Source: CAWIJK01 sp963836375
GTDB taxonomy: Bacteria > Actinomycetota > Acidimicrobiia > Acidimicrobiales > RAAP-2
Assembly (NCBI GenBank): GCA_963836375.1
Contig: CAWIJK010000001.1
Coordinates: forward strand, 372,001 to 436,000
DNA: 64,000 nt
Reading direction: 5' to 3'
Shown here: positions 16,123-25,080 of the stretch, piece after piece
How positions within the stretch are numbered: position 1 is the stretch's first letter
How the letters are laid out: each line of letters starts with the position of its first letter
Program-made: the position numbers and the translations under genes
Notes under the pieces: generated by a model
The model's database searches: none
The model's input: only the letters and a program-made list of their open reading frames with translations
Told to the model about the DNA's origin: nothing

Positions 16123-18477
16123 ATGGAACACAGAAGGGCTTCCAGGCACCCCCCCATCGGACGCGCCTCCGCCCTGTTCCTTGTCGCCGGGGTCCTCTTC
16201 GCCGCCCTCTCGGCCGCCAGCATGCTGGGGCCGGTCGAGAGCATCGCGTTCCTCCTCCTCGGCCTGGCCACCTTCACCGCCATCGTGATGGGCCTGCGCC
16301 GGTACCGGCCCGACCCGATGTGGCCGTGGCTGTCGATCACTGGGGCGCTCGTGCTCTTCCTGATCGCCGGCGCCGAGCGCACCCGGCTCCACACCCTCGG
16401 GAACCTCACGGCGACCCGATCGCTGCTCCCTGACCTGATCGCCATTCCGGGCTACCTGCTGCTCGCCGCGGGCCTCACCTCGTTGGCCCGGAGCAACAAC
16501 AGGGCCTCTCGGCAGGGGGTCGACATGATCCTCGACGGGGTAGTGGCCGCCCTTGCCGTGTTGACCCTTGCCTGGGTGTTCATGATCGACCCCGTCCTGT
16601 TCCGGGCGGACACGCCGCTGAGCGTCCGCATCGTGCTCGCCTGTTATCCGGCCCTCTCCATCTATCTGGTCTCGATCGCCTTTCGCATCGGCTTCAATCC
16701 CGGAGCACCCAGGATCCCGGCCCGATACCTGTTGATCACGAGCCTGGTCTTCATGTTGGCCGGTGACATCCTCTACGTCTTCGCCGACCTCGACATGATC
16801 AAGGTCGCCGTCTCACTTCTCGAGCTGCCCTACCTGTTGGCCTTCGTGACCTTCGGGGCGTGCGCCCTCGAACCGTCCATGGCCGATCTCTCCTCACCGG
16901 TCCCCCAAGCCACTCATGTCACCGAATTCCAGCTTCGTGGCCGGCTGGCCATCGTGGCGGTGGCCCTCGTGATTCCGGCCTTCGTGTCCATGTCGAGTCG
17001 GGATCGTCCCTTCAGCGACCGGTTCGCGGTCACCGTCATCGTCTTGGCGCTGGCAATCACAGCCACCTGGAGGATCTTCCGGGCCCTCAAGTCGAGCGAC
17101 CGCTCTCAGGCGGCCATGGCCCATCTGGCCACTCACGACGGGCTGACCGGCCTGCCCAACCGCGCCCTGCTGGAGCAACGGGTCAATTCGTGGCTCCGCT
17201 CCGCCAAGGAGGAGGAGCCCAACATTGCGCTTCTCTTCCTCGACCTTGACCGCTTCAAGTTCGTGAATGACACCTGGGGTCACTCCTTGGGGGACGAACT
17301 GCTCATCGAGGTGGCCCGTCGTCTCCGGGCCACCGTACGTGCGGACGACCTGGTGGCCAGGATCGGTGGAGATGAATTCGCGATCGTCCTGAAGGAAACG
17401 TCGGTCGAGCGGGCTACCGGTATGGCTGAGCGAGTCCGCCGTTCCTTCCGGGAGCCATTCACGGTGCGCCAATCTGAGACATTCGTGACCGCGAGCGTCG
17501 GAGTCTCGTTCGCCGAATGGAGATATCCCATGACCGATGCCGAAAGCCTGATCCGTGACGCGGACAACGCGATGTACGTGGCAAAGAGCTGCGGACGCGA
17601 CGACGTGGCCGTCTTCGACAAGTCGATGCGTGACCGGGTGGCCGACCGACTTGCGCTGGAGCAGCAGTTGCGCGTTGCGCTGGAACGTGAGGAGCTGCAC
17701 CTCGAGTACCAGCCCATCATTGACATGGTGTCGGGCCGAGTCGTGTCCCTGGAGGCCCTCCTCCGCTGGACGCCGGCGTCCCTCGCACCGGTGTCGCCCA
17801 CCCTCTTCATCCCGATCGCCGAGGAGAGCGGGCTCATCATCGAGATCGGCAGTTGGGTCATCAGTCAGGCATGTCGACAGCTCAAGAATTGGCGAACCGA
17901 GGTCTTCGGGGCCTTGGATCTGCGTATGTCGGTCAACCTCTCGGCGATGCAGCTACGCGACCCCAACCTGATGTCCACGATCCGCCAGGCGCTGTCGGAG
18001 AACTCGCTGCCCAGCGAGGCCCTCATTCTGGAGCTCACCGAATCGCAGCTGATGGACAATCTGACCGCCTCGATCGAGATGCTCGAGACGATTCGTACGC
18101 TCGGAATTTCGCTGTCGATCGATGACTTCGGTACCGGGTACTCGTCGCTGGCGTATCTGAAGCAACTGCCCGTCGACTTCGCCAAGGTGGATCGATCGTT
18201 CGTGGAGGGTCTCGACGTCGAGGATTCATCGGACGAGACGCTCGTTGCCGCCATCATCGCTATGGCCCATGCCCTTGGCGTCACCGTGGTGGCCGAAGGG
18301 GTCGAGACTCGCACCCAGGACAACCGCCTGATCGACCTCGATTGCGACCAGGCCCAGGGCTTCCTCTACAGCCGTCCGACGTCCATCGAGGGAATCCCCA
18401 GTGTCCTCCGCCGACTGAACGGAAGCGGTTTCCACCTCGTCAGCGGAGATGCGGTCGCGGGTCGTTCAACTCCCTGA
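16123..18477 (+). CDS. Membrane-bound GGDEF-EAL protein (cyclic-di-GMP turnover)
   Basis: 784 aa. About ten hydrophobic segments (residues 15-325) are followed by a GGDEF domain with intact RIGGDEF active site and LDLDRFKFVND, then an EAL domain with SLEALLRW, MSVNLSA, ELTESQ, DDFGTGYSS, AKVDRSF and AEGVET. Both active sites look complete, so it could synthesise and hydrolyse cyclic di-GMP. GGAGG lies six bases before ATG 16123. The sigma-28-like promoter upstream suggests control by the WhiG-type factor encoded at 20122. Its 3' end overlaps the convergent GNAT-like gene by 38 bases. Confidence 0.92.
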   Translation: MEHRRASRHPPIGRASALFLVAGVLFAALSAASMLGPVESIAFLLLGLATFTAIVMGLRRYRPDPMWPWLSITGALVLFLIAGAERTRLHTLGNLTATRSLLPDLIAIPGYLLLAAGLTSLARSNNRASRQGVDMILDGVVAALAVLTLAWVFMIDPVLFRADTPLSVRIVLACYPALSIYLVSIAFRIGFNPGAPRIPARYLLITSLVFMLAGDILYVFADLDMIKVAVSLLELPYLLAFVTFGACALEPSMADLSSPVPQATHVTEFQLRGRLAIVAVALVIPAFVSMSSRDRPFSDRFAVTVIVLALAITATWRIFRALKSSDRSQAAMAHLATHDGLTGLPNRALLEQRVNSWLRSAKEEEPNIALLFLDLDRFKFVNDTWGHSLGDELLIEVARRLRATVRADDLVARIGGDEFAIVLKETSVERATGMAERVRRSFREPFTVRQSETFVTASVGVSFAEWRYPMTDAESLIRDADNAMYVAKSCGRDDVAVFDKSMRDRVADRLALEQQLRVALEREELHLEYQPIIDMVSGRVVSLEALLRWTPASLAPVSPTLFIPIAEESGLIIEIGSWVISQACRQLKNWRTEVFGALDLRMSVNLSAMQLRDPNLMSTIRQALSENSLPSEALILELTESQLMDNLTASIEMLETIRTLGISLSIDDFGTGYSSLAYLKQLPVDFAKVDRSFVEGLDVEDSSDETLVAAIIAMAHALGVTVVAEGVETRTQDNRLIDLDCDQAQGFLYSRPTSIEGIPSVLRRLNGSGFHLVSGDAVAGRSTP

Positions 18478-19231
18478 CCGCCTTGAAGAGCGCGCTCGTC
18501 GCGTCCCAGTCCGGCTGTCGCACGACCGGTTCGAGGCCGATACCATCGCACATGATCTCGTGGAGCGCGGCGTCGGTAGACCCCAAGTGGCTATACCAAG
18601 CCTTGCGCTGCAGAACGACGGGGAGGCTCGCCGGTGAATCGAGGTAGCGCTTCGCCTCGATCCCTTTGAACAGGGTGAAGGGCTTGTGGAACTTCCACTG
18701 GATCATGCGAAGCACCGGGAGGTGCAAGATGGCCACCAGGTGCTCGACGCCACACCGTTCGGAGACGATGGAGAGGGCCTGATAGAGGGCCATGCTCACG
18801 AGGCCGCTGGCCGCGACGCCTCGGTAGCCGGGAGCGACCGCCAGTGTCGCCATGTCCCAGGTGCTCTCGGGCAGGAACTGGATTGACGTCCGCCGGTAGA
18901 GCTCGGTGAAGGGAACCCCCCAGACTGCAGTGATGTCGTGAAGACTCTTGAGTGCGCTGTTCGATGGGACAATGATCCGCATCATCCCCGCCGGCAGGCG
19001 ACGACGGTGATCGACGACGCAGAGCAGCAAGCTGGCGAAGTCGTAGGGTCCGTATTCGGCGGCGAGGAGCTCGGGGGAGTTGCCGAACGCCTCTTCGAAC
19101 ACCACCTGTTCGATGTGCAGAGGAAGCGCCGCCTCCGGTTGATCCGGGCGGAAGACATAGACACCGAACGGCTGGCTGCAGTCCGGAGGGGCGAGGCCTT
19201 TGGCCAGTCGGCGGAGGTCGTCCTCGCTCAT
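18440..19231 (-). CDS. GNAT-fold acyltransferase, autoinducer-synthase/FeeM-like
   Basis: 263 aa from ATG 19231. The middle carries a GNAT-like core: DMATLAVAPGYRGVAASGL (acyl-donor loop) then HLVAILHLPVLRMIQWK. The N-terminal half (YGPYDFASLLLCVVDHR, LPAGMMRIIVPS) is reminiscent of the SAM-binding half of LuxI-like synthases or long-chain N-acyl amino-acid synthases. Assignment is by pattern only. The gene follows the SpeD-like gene by 19 bases, so the two are probably co-transcribed. Its product might be an N-acylated signal or lipid. Confidence 0.6.
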   Translation of the reverse strand: MSEDDLRRLAKGLAPPDCSQPFGVYVFRPDQPEAALPLHIEQVVFEEAFGNSPELLAAEYGPYDFASLLLCVVDHRRRLPAGMMRIIVPSNSALKSLHDITAVWGVPFTELYRRTSIQFLPESTWDMATLAVAPGYRGVAASGLVSMALYQALSIVSERCGVEHLVAILHLPVLRMIQWKFHKPFTLFKGIEAKRYLDSPASLPVVLQRKAWYSHLGSTDAALHEIMCDGIGLEPVVRQPDWDATSALFKAVRELNDPRPHLR

Positions 19232-19250
19232 GACCGCGGCTGGATCACGG

Positions 19251-19610
19251 TCAGAATTCCCGGCTGACGATTCGATCCGCCTCGAAGAAGTCGGCGGTGT
19301 AGTGGGTGGCACGGGAGGGGTCGAAGGACTTGCACGTGTAGATGTCGACGCTGAAGAACGGGTATGGCTCGTCCCAGGCGTAGAAGTGGGCGCCCGAGGT
19401 CTCCCAGTGGACCCACCCGGCCCAGCCGAACTTCTCGGAGCGGTTGGTCACCGGCGCCATGAGGATGCGCATGCCGCACACCTCGGAGAGCCCGCATAGG
19501 TAGTGTTCGATCTGCGCAGAACCGATCGGTTCCGGGCACGTTCCCTCGATAACCAGGCGCTGGCGGTAGATCGACGGGGCCAGGTCCGGCATCTCCGCGG
19601 TCTTCGGCAT
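19251..19610 (-). CDS. S-adenosylmethionine decarboxylase-like (SpeD-like) protein
   Basis: 119 aa from ATG 19610 (a GTG precedes it). The core W-ETSGAHFYAWDEPYPFFS-VDIYTCKSFDP lines up with bacterial SpeD (ESH...HTWPE...AVDVFTCG). The pyruvoyl-forming Ser would be Ser72, but the preceding Glu of the usual ES cleavage pair is replaced by Thr. It is therefore either a divergent decarboxylase (SpeD homologues acting on other amino acids have been reported) or a non-processed relative. No spermidine synthase is nearby. It is followed directly by the GNAT-like gene. Confidence 0.65.
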   Translation of the reverse strand: MPKTAEMPDLAPSIYRQRLVIEGTCPEPIGSAQIEHYLCGLSEVCGMRILMAPVTNRSEKFGWAGWVHWETSGAHFYAWDEPYPFFSVDIYTCKSFDPSRATHYTADFFEADRIVSREF

Positions 19611-20121
19611 CACGGTGGGATCCCCATGGCGACCGAACGATAATCCGCTCGAAGAGCCTGACCGGGCACGACGTCATCAAGTGGTGGGGCTGTGACCCCC
19701 GGTCTTCCAGTCAGCAATCCGGCCTCCCTCGTCAGCTCCCGGGTGCAGCTGTGCGCTTCTCCGGAGCGCGCGTGCGAACAGGTCATGGGGCCGGGACGGG
19801 ATAGGGATCCGGCCCGGGTTGCGCTTTGGACTACCGGGAGGATACGACCGGCGGCCCCCCTCCACCACTCAGGCGGGTTCGGGCGGAATTCTCCAGGCAG
19901 CGGGCGGGAGCGCCCTGCGGCGCCCCGGGGAAGCCCACCGGGGCCATGGCCGGTTGGGGTTCTGGTGGCCGGCCCGCTCCAGATTCCCGACCCCGGGACC
20001 GGGGAATCGGGGCGGGCCTGCCCCGTCGGTCACCTGCCCCGCCGGTGAGAGGACCGGCCCGGGCGTCGACCGGGCCGGGGTGCGCTCAGCCGACGGTGGG
20101 GGGGTCGTGGGAGAGCACCGC
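19611..20121. other. 511-bp intergenic region with hairpins
   Basis: No convincing gene. It separates the sigma-factor gene (3' end) from the SpeD-like gene (5' end), both on the minus strand. Several strong inverted repeats lie at about 19982-20009 (GATTCCC ... GGGGAATC) and 20055-20080 (GGCCCGG/CCGGGCC) and could terminate sigma-factor transcription. The SpeD/GNAT promoter should lie at the left end; no clear consensus was found. Confidence 0.45.
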
Positions 20122-20904
20122 TCACCCCGCCCGCTCGGCCTTCAAGAGGTCACGGAGCCGCTCGAGCGACCGGGCCCGGATCTGGGAGACACGACCTTCG
20201 GTGACGCCGAGGAATCGCGAGATCTCGACGAGGGTCTTGCGCTCCACGAACGAGAGTGACAGCACCTCGCGCTCCCGTGGGGAGAGCCTGGTGAGTCCGT
20301 CGGCCAGCAGGCGGCGCGACTCCTTCTCCTCAAGCAACTGGGCGGGATCCAGTGCGGGGTCGACCACCTCGCGGCTCTTGAGCCCCGGCTCTCGGCCCCG
20401 GTGGTTCCGCCAGTCCCGGTCGCCGTCGAGGGACCCGACCGTCAGAGATTCGATGATCCGCATGCTCCTGCGAAGTGCTCCGACGGTGATCCCCATTGCC
20501 GTCGCCAGCTCACTCATCGTCGGTGTGCGACCCAATTTGTTGCTGAGGGTGGCGCGGGAGTCATCGATGGCCTTGGCTCGATCGCGGAGGCTGCGGGGAG
20601 CCCAGTCAAGTCGGCGCAGTTCGTCCATTACGGCGCCCCGGATCCGGTGGGTCGCGTAGGTCTCGAATTGCACCGATTGTCGATAGTCGAACCGCTCGAC
20701 CGCCTCGAGCAGTCCCAACATGCCGTGACTCTCGAGATCGCACACGGCGGTCTGCGGTGGGAGGCCGGCTCGGATCCCATAGACCACATTGCGGACCAGG
20801 GGCGCATAGCGGAGCATCAGCTGATTCCGGAGATCGCGCTCTCGTGTCCTCCGGTACTCCTCCCAGAGCTGGGCACTGCTGGGCTCGTCGTGGCCGGCGT
20901 ACAT
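20122..20904 (-). CDS. whiG: RNA polymerase sigma factor, FliA/WhiG family (sigma-28 type)
   Basis: 260 aa. Region 2 runs from LMLRYAPLVRNVVYGIRAG through QFETYATHRIRGAVMDELR, region 3 from SLRDRAKAIDD to ELATAMGI, and region 4 from LTRLSPREREVLSLSF to GVTEGRVSQIRARS. The order and the GAVMDELRRLDWAPRS segment are typical of FliA/WhiG factors. No flagellar genes are in the window, so a WhiG-like developmental role is more likely. A matching promoter lies before the GGDEF-EAL gene at 16123. In Streptomyces, WhiG is held by RsiG bound to cyclic di-GMP; no rsiG is visible here. Confidence 0.88.
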   Translation of the reverse strand: MYAGHDEPSSAQLWEEYRRTRERDLRNQLMLRYAPLVRNVVYGIRAGLPPQTAVCDLESHGMLGLLEAVERFDYRQSVQFETYATHRIRGAVMDELRRLDWAPRSLRDRAKAIDDSRATLSNKLGRTPTMSELATAMGITVGALRRSMRIIESLTVGSLDGDRDWRNHRGREPGLKSREVVDPALDPAQLLEEKESRRLLADGLTRLSPREREVLSLSFVERKTLVEISRFLGVTEGRVSQIRARSLERLRDLLKAERAG

Positions 20905-21221
20905 CTAGTGTCGGCCCGCGTCATGAGCGCCCGAGTGAATCCTCGGCCGGTGCGCCACGGCGGACATGGGCCCACGGGCCCACCGCGATTCCCCCCCCAT
21001 GGCCGGAAGCTTGGACCGGCTGAGTAGCGCTTCCGTTGTCAGACGGTTGCCATCGAGTTGTCAATCAGGTGGGACGTGGTCAATGACCGGGAATTATGCG
21101 CCCAGGGGACCGATGTCCACGCCCGCCGCCAAGGCGCCAAGGTGTCAGGGCGGGTCCGGCCCCTGGCGCCAACGGGGTCGCCAGGCTGCCGATCTCGGCG
21201 TGGTCGGACCGTTGGGGCTTG
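20905..21221. other. Intergenic region upstream of the sigma-factor gene
   Basis: About 317 bp with no convincing gene. It holds the upstream region of the sigma factor and the 3' flank of the secreted repeat protein. A TTGACA on the minus strand near 21055 has no good -10 at usual spacing. Confidence 0.35.
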
Positions 21222-22505
21222 TCAGGACGTGAGGGGAGATCCGAAGAATCCGGCGGTCCCAAAGGTGAACAGTCCGCCATCGCCGGCGATCAGCCAGTAG
21301 CCGTCTGTGCCCGAGGTCGCCATGCCGACGACCGGCTGGTTGAGCGGCTGCCCACCCATTGAACCCTCGAACGGGACGTTGTAGCAAAAGATGCCGCCGT
21401 CGCTTGCGACGAACCTGTAGCCGCTGCCGTTCGCCGCTGCCTCCATGCCGACAACCGGTTGGTTGAGGCGAATGCTCCCGGTGGAACCGTAGAAGGGGGC
21501 GTTGAAGGAGAACACCCCCCCATCACCGGCCACGAGCCAATAGCCGCCGGTCGCGCTGTCAGCGGCCATGCCGACGACCGGATCATTCAATGGCGACCCA
21601 CCCATCGAGCCCCAGAACACGGCATCTCCGAAAGCGAACACTCCACCGTCCGACGCCACGAACCAGTAGCCCTTGCCATCAGGCGTGACGGTCATACCGA
21701 CAATTGGCTGGTTGAGATGGATGTTTCCGGTGGACCCGTAGAACACAGCATCGCCGTAGGCGAAGATCCCCCCATCGGCGGCCACGAGCCAGTAGCCCTG
21801 TCCATCAAGCGTGGAAGCCATGCCGACGATCGGCTGAGACAGACCGGTGTTGAACGGATCCCCGTAGGGTTGGGCTCCGCCGAAGTCGCTCACCTGGCCG
21901 TTCGCCGTCACCTCCCAATAGCCCTGACCATCGGGCAGTGCTGCCATGGCCACGAAATTGCCGCCCGCATAGGCGGCTGCCGGTGGCGTGTTGCTACTGG
22001 CCGGGTTCGTACAGTCGGGAATGCTCGCCGTCACCGGCGGAAATGTTCCACTGTCGCCGACACTGTCAGACCAGGTCCCACTGGCGGTCAACGTTGCCGG
22101 CGAGGACAGCTGCCCGTAGGTGTCGACGTATGTGGGGGACCCGCTGTCCCACGCGAGGTTGGTCACTCCCCCGAGCGGATTGTTGATGGCGGAACTGTAC
22201 GAGATCGCTGGGCTGGTTTGGGTCGACACCCCGCTGATGGTGAGCGTGAACACACCGTCGAATTGCCCGACCCCGTTACAACGTCCGCTGGCGGTCATCA
22301 TCAACGGCGCCGCAAGTGGATGAAGCAGCGATGCCTCCGTCGATTCGATCGAAGGCCCGTAGGGGTTGGTGGAAAGCGCATTCAATGAATGAGCGGTGGC
22401 CGCTGCCACTGCTCCCGCTGGACCGCACGCCAGCGCCGGACCGATCAGTGGCATAGCTGCGGCCAGGATCAGTGACCGTTTCCTTCGCCTGCTCAAGGGA
22501 ACCAC
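21222..22505 (-). CDS. Secreted protein with six C-terminal GYWxVASDGG repeats
   Basis: 427 aa from GTG 22505. An Arg/Lys-rich N terminus and hydrophobic segment (LILAAAMPLIGPAL) form a signal peptide. Residues about 60-170 are a beta-rich domain with a Cys pair (GRCNGVG, SIPDCTNP). Residues about 185-427 hold six 40-residue repeats such as GYWLVAADGGIFAYGDA. This is the third window protein ending in exactly six such units. The function is unknown; probably extracellular. Confidence 0.85.
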   Translation of the reverse strand: MVPLSRRRKRSLILAAAMPLIGPALACGPAGAVAAATAHSLNALSTNPYGPSIESTEASLLHPLAAPLMMTASGRCNGVGQFDGVFTLTISGVSTQTSPAISYSSAINNPLGGVTNLAWDSGSPTYVDTYGQLSSPATLTASGTWSDSVGDSGTFPPVTASIPDCTNPASSNTPPAAAYAGGNFVAMAALPDGQGYWEVTANGQVSDFGGAQPYGDPFNTGLSQPIVGMASTLDGQGYWLVAADGGIFAYGDAVFYGSTGNIHLNQPIVGMTVTPDGKGYWFVASDGGVFAFGDAVFWGSMGGSPLNDPVVGMAADSATGGYWLVAGDGGVFSFNAPFYGSTGSIRLNQPVVGMEAAANGSGYRFVASDGGIFCYNVPFEGSMGGQPLNQPVVGMATSGTDGYWLIAGDGGLFTFGTAGFFGSPLTS

Positions 22506-22931
22506 GGGGGACTCTTCTCTCTAGTGAAGGCAACCACTCGGCGACCGGAGCGTTCCTCGACGAGCTCTCGGTGGAGGCGCTCATCCTCTGGGTCACCTCC
22601 GAACCGATTCCACTTGCTCCTCCCGCTCCGGTCAAGAGAGGTTACCCAGACCTTGGGGATATCGCGTGGGAGGCGGCATCGCGGCCACCGTCATTCCGTT
22701 GGTGCCGATGGTGCCGGCCACGACCTCAGGATCCTCGTGCAGCTCATTTGAGCTGCTGGTCCGCCGTCGCCGGGGCTGTTGGGGAGCGCGGATCCGCCCA
22801 TCCCGCCGCCCGCACGGCATCGCAGACGCCTGGCAGGTGGCCCACCATCGGCATCCCCCACCGGCACTCGACTGGTGCCGGGGCCCATCGCTGCCATCAG
22901 CCGGTCTCGAGACTGTCCGACACCGCGGTCG
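22506..22931. other. Intergenic region without recognised gene
   Basis: About 426 bp between the rox 3' end and the start of the secreted repeat protein. Open frames here lack convincing starts or domains. Base composition is a little lower in GC at its left end, where the promoter of the secreted protein should lie; no consensus stands out. Confidence 0.35.
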
Positions 22932-24388
22932 TCACGGTGTTCCGAACCAGGTGGTCAGAGCATCACGCAATCCGATAGCCGTGTCTTCCCCCACCCAGGC
23001 GACATATCCGTCGGGCCGGACCAACACGGCAGTGGGAGCGGTGACCGCGCCGAGTACCGGAAGCTCCCACGGCCCGACATATTCAGCTTCGATCAGCTGG
23101 ACCCTGTCACCCCATGAAGCGATGTCGATGGCACCGGGGTCACCGAGGTTGAGCAGTACGGGCTTGGCCTCGTGCAGCAGGGAGAAGATGCGCAGCGGGC
23201 CGTCGGCGGCCACCAGGTCAAGATCGGGCATGCGGCGTCCGAGCAGAGGGTGACCTTCGCCGAGGTCGTAGTGAATGTCCAACCCGGAGACGATCCCAGC
23301 CAGCCGTTTGCGAGGCTCGTCCATGCTCGCCAGCTCCGAGACCAAATCGACCAGAGCCTTCATGCGCTCGTCCGCACGCTGAAGCACCGCCAGAGCCATC
23401 GTGTGCCCAAGCCGCGGGCGGCGACCGGATGGCGCTCGTCATGATACGTATCAAGGAGGCTCTCCGGGGAAGTCCCCTTGACCACCTGAGCCAGTTTCCA
23501 CCCCAGGTTCACCGCATCCTGCACACCGAGGCTGAGTCCCTGTCCGCCCACCGGGTAGTGCACGTGCGCCGAGTCGCCCGCCAAGAGGACTCGTCCCGCC
23601 CGGTAGGCCTCTGCCTGGCGTGTCGTGTCGGTGAACCTGGAGATCCAAGTGGGATTGTGGATCCCGAAGTCGGTCCCGTACACGTTGATGAGCGCCCCGC
23701 TCAGATCGCGCAGGGTTGGCTCGGTGCTCGACCCGATCTCCTGTTCAGTCACGACGACCCGAAATGTCCGCCCATCCTCCAACCTGTGGAGAGCATGGAC
23801 GCCCGTGGCGTCGTGCCGAATGCCGTTTGGGGGTTCCTCGGTCACCTCGACCTCGGCGATGAGGCTGCTTCTGGTCGGATCCCACCCAGGGAACCCGATA
23901 CCGGCTGCCTTACGCGTGGCGCTTCGTCCCCCGTCACAACCGACGAGATATTGCGCCCGGAGCAGATCCCCGTCAGATAGAACGACGTCGACGCCGGTGT
24001 CGTCCTGCGTGAAGCCCTTCACCTCACATCCGTAGTAGATCCGTACCGGGAGCTCGGCAAGCCAAGACGCCATGATCCGCTCGATCTGGTTCTGCCAGAT
24101 GCCGAGCGAATAGGGATGCCGCGTTGGAAATTCGCTCATGTCCAGCACGGCCGTGCCGATCATCGTTGCCTGAGCTGTCTTCCCCTCCGCGAGGAACCGA
24201 TCAGCAATCCCACGCTGATCCAGCAGTTCGATCGTGCGCGAGTGAAACCCGCCGGCCCGCGAGCCGATGAGCACGTGATTGGGGCGCTGTTCGACAATCG
24301 CCACGTCGACCTCCGCCAACGCCAACTCCGCCGCCAGCATCATCCCCGTGGGACCGCCTCCGGCGACCACCACCCCGTGGTTGTCCAT
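22932..24388 (-). CDS. rox: Rifampicin monooxygenase-like FAD enzyme, interrupted by a one-base frameshift
   Basis: The first frame (ATG 24388, behind GGGAGGAAGGA) gives VVVAGGGPTGMMLAAELAL (FAD GxGxxG), a DG-motif region (LVGCDGGRSATRKAAG) and GRVLLAGDSAHVHYP, ending in DERHPVAARGLG. The rest (MALAVLQRADERMKALVDLV ... DIHYDLGEGHPLLGRRMPD ... TTWFGTP) is in another frame starting near 23404. Adding one base at about 23404 restores HPVAARGLGNTMALAV, as in intact homologues. The overall match is to Rox-type class A flavin monooxygenases that inactivate rifamycins. Either a pseudogene or a sequencing error. An RAE-like element lies upstream. Confidence 0.8.
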
Positions 24389-24445
24389 ACGCCACCGTTC
24401 CTTCCTCCCGCCTCTGGTCCGGAACGGAGATTCTGCACACCCCGC

Positions 24446-24466
24446 GGGGCCTTGCTGCAAGCGCCC
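24446..24466 (-). promoter_or_regulatory. Inverted repeat resembling the rifamycin-associated element
   Basis: Arms GGGGCCTTGC and GCAAGCGCCC around a single T match at 8 of 10 positions. On the minus strand it contains TTGCAG, and CAGAAT follows about 19 bases on, so it could overlap the rox -35. A similar CTTGC/GCAAG palindrome (RAE) has been described upstream of rifamycin-inactivating genes in actinomycetes. The match is from memory of that motif. Confidence 0.6.
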
Positions 24467-24815
24467 GGTGCGCGCTACATTGACAATGGCGAGTAGTTAC
24501 TCCCTTTCCCTTGCCCGGCGCGAACGAACCTCTTACGGCGGTTCCGTGAACTCGCCCCGTCGACACCTTGACCACCGCGAAACGGGGGCAGACCACCGGT
24601 CCCAGGCCGGCTCGCTCCCGTGACCGTCGGTTCCTCGCTATGGTTGCGCTGTCCCAGTTCGTTTCGACTGGGCGATGCTCGGCAATCAACGGCGCCCAGA
24701 TTGCGCCCCATCAGATTCGCCGGGGTCTTGGACGACCGCAGTCCGGAAGCTTCCGGACGAGGGCGGCGATAGGTTGCGCCTGTTGAGGTCCCCAAGAATG
24801 TTCCTCGGGCAACTC
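24467..24815. other. Intergenic region without recognised gene
   Basis: Roughly 350 bp upstream of rox and downstream of the small 77-aa frame. No domain-bearing frame or RNA motif was recognised. Confidence 0.35.
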
Positions 24816-25049
24816 CTAGCGATCAGCGATCCTCAGAAAGATCCGGACTTCGCCGGACACGTTGGCCACGGCGTCGATGATCTCGCACCGGAACTCCTCC
24901 AAGAGGCGGTCCATGGTGCACACCACGTCGACAACGAGCGCACCCCCCCAGCCGGGGCGGACCTCAACGCGCTTCACGGTTTTGATGAGCTCTTCTGGGA
25001 GAACCGATTCGATCGCCAGCCGTATGCGAAGATCGGCTTCGCTGACCAT
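24816..25049 (-). CDS. Small hypothetical protein, 77 aa
   Basis: ATG 25049. The sequence alternates charged and hydrophobic residues (ADLRIRLAIESVLPEELIK, VVDVVCTMDRLLEEFRCEI) and ends in a beta-like segment EVRIFLRIADR, so it reads like a folded small protein rather than a GC-driven chance frame. No Shine-Dalgarno and no family recognised. Confidence 0.4.
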   Translation of the reverse strand: MVSEADLRIRLAIESVLPEELIKTVKRVEVRPGWGGALVVDVVCTMDRLLEEFRCEIIDAVANVSGEVRIFLRIADR

Positions 25050-25080
25050 GGACCCAGTGTGCCCGGAACCGGGCGCCTGA

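Noticed and set aside
19819..20659. Plus-strand frames running from the intergenic region into the antisense of the sigma factor
   Set aside because: Low-complexity Arg/Ser/Pro composition and full overlap with a conserved sigma gene.
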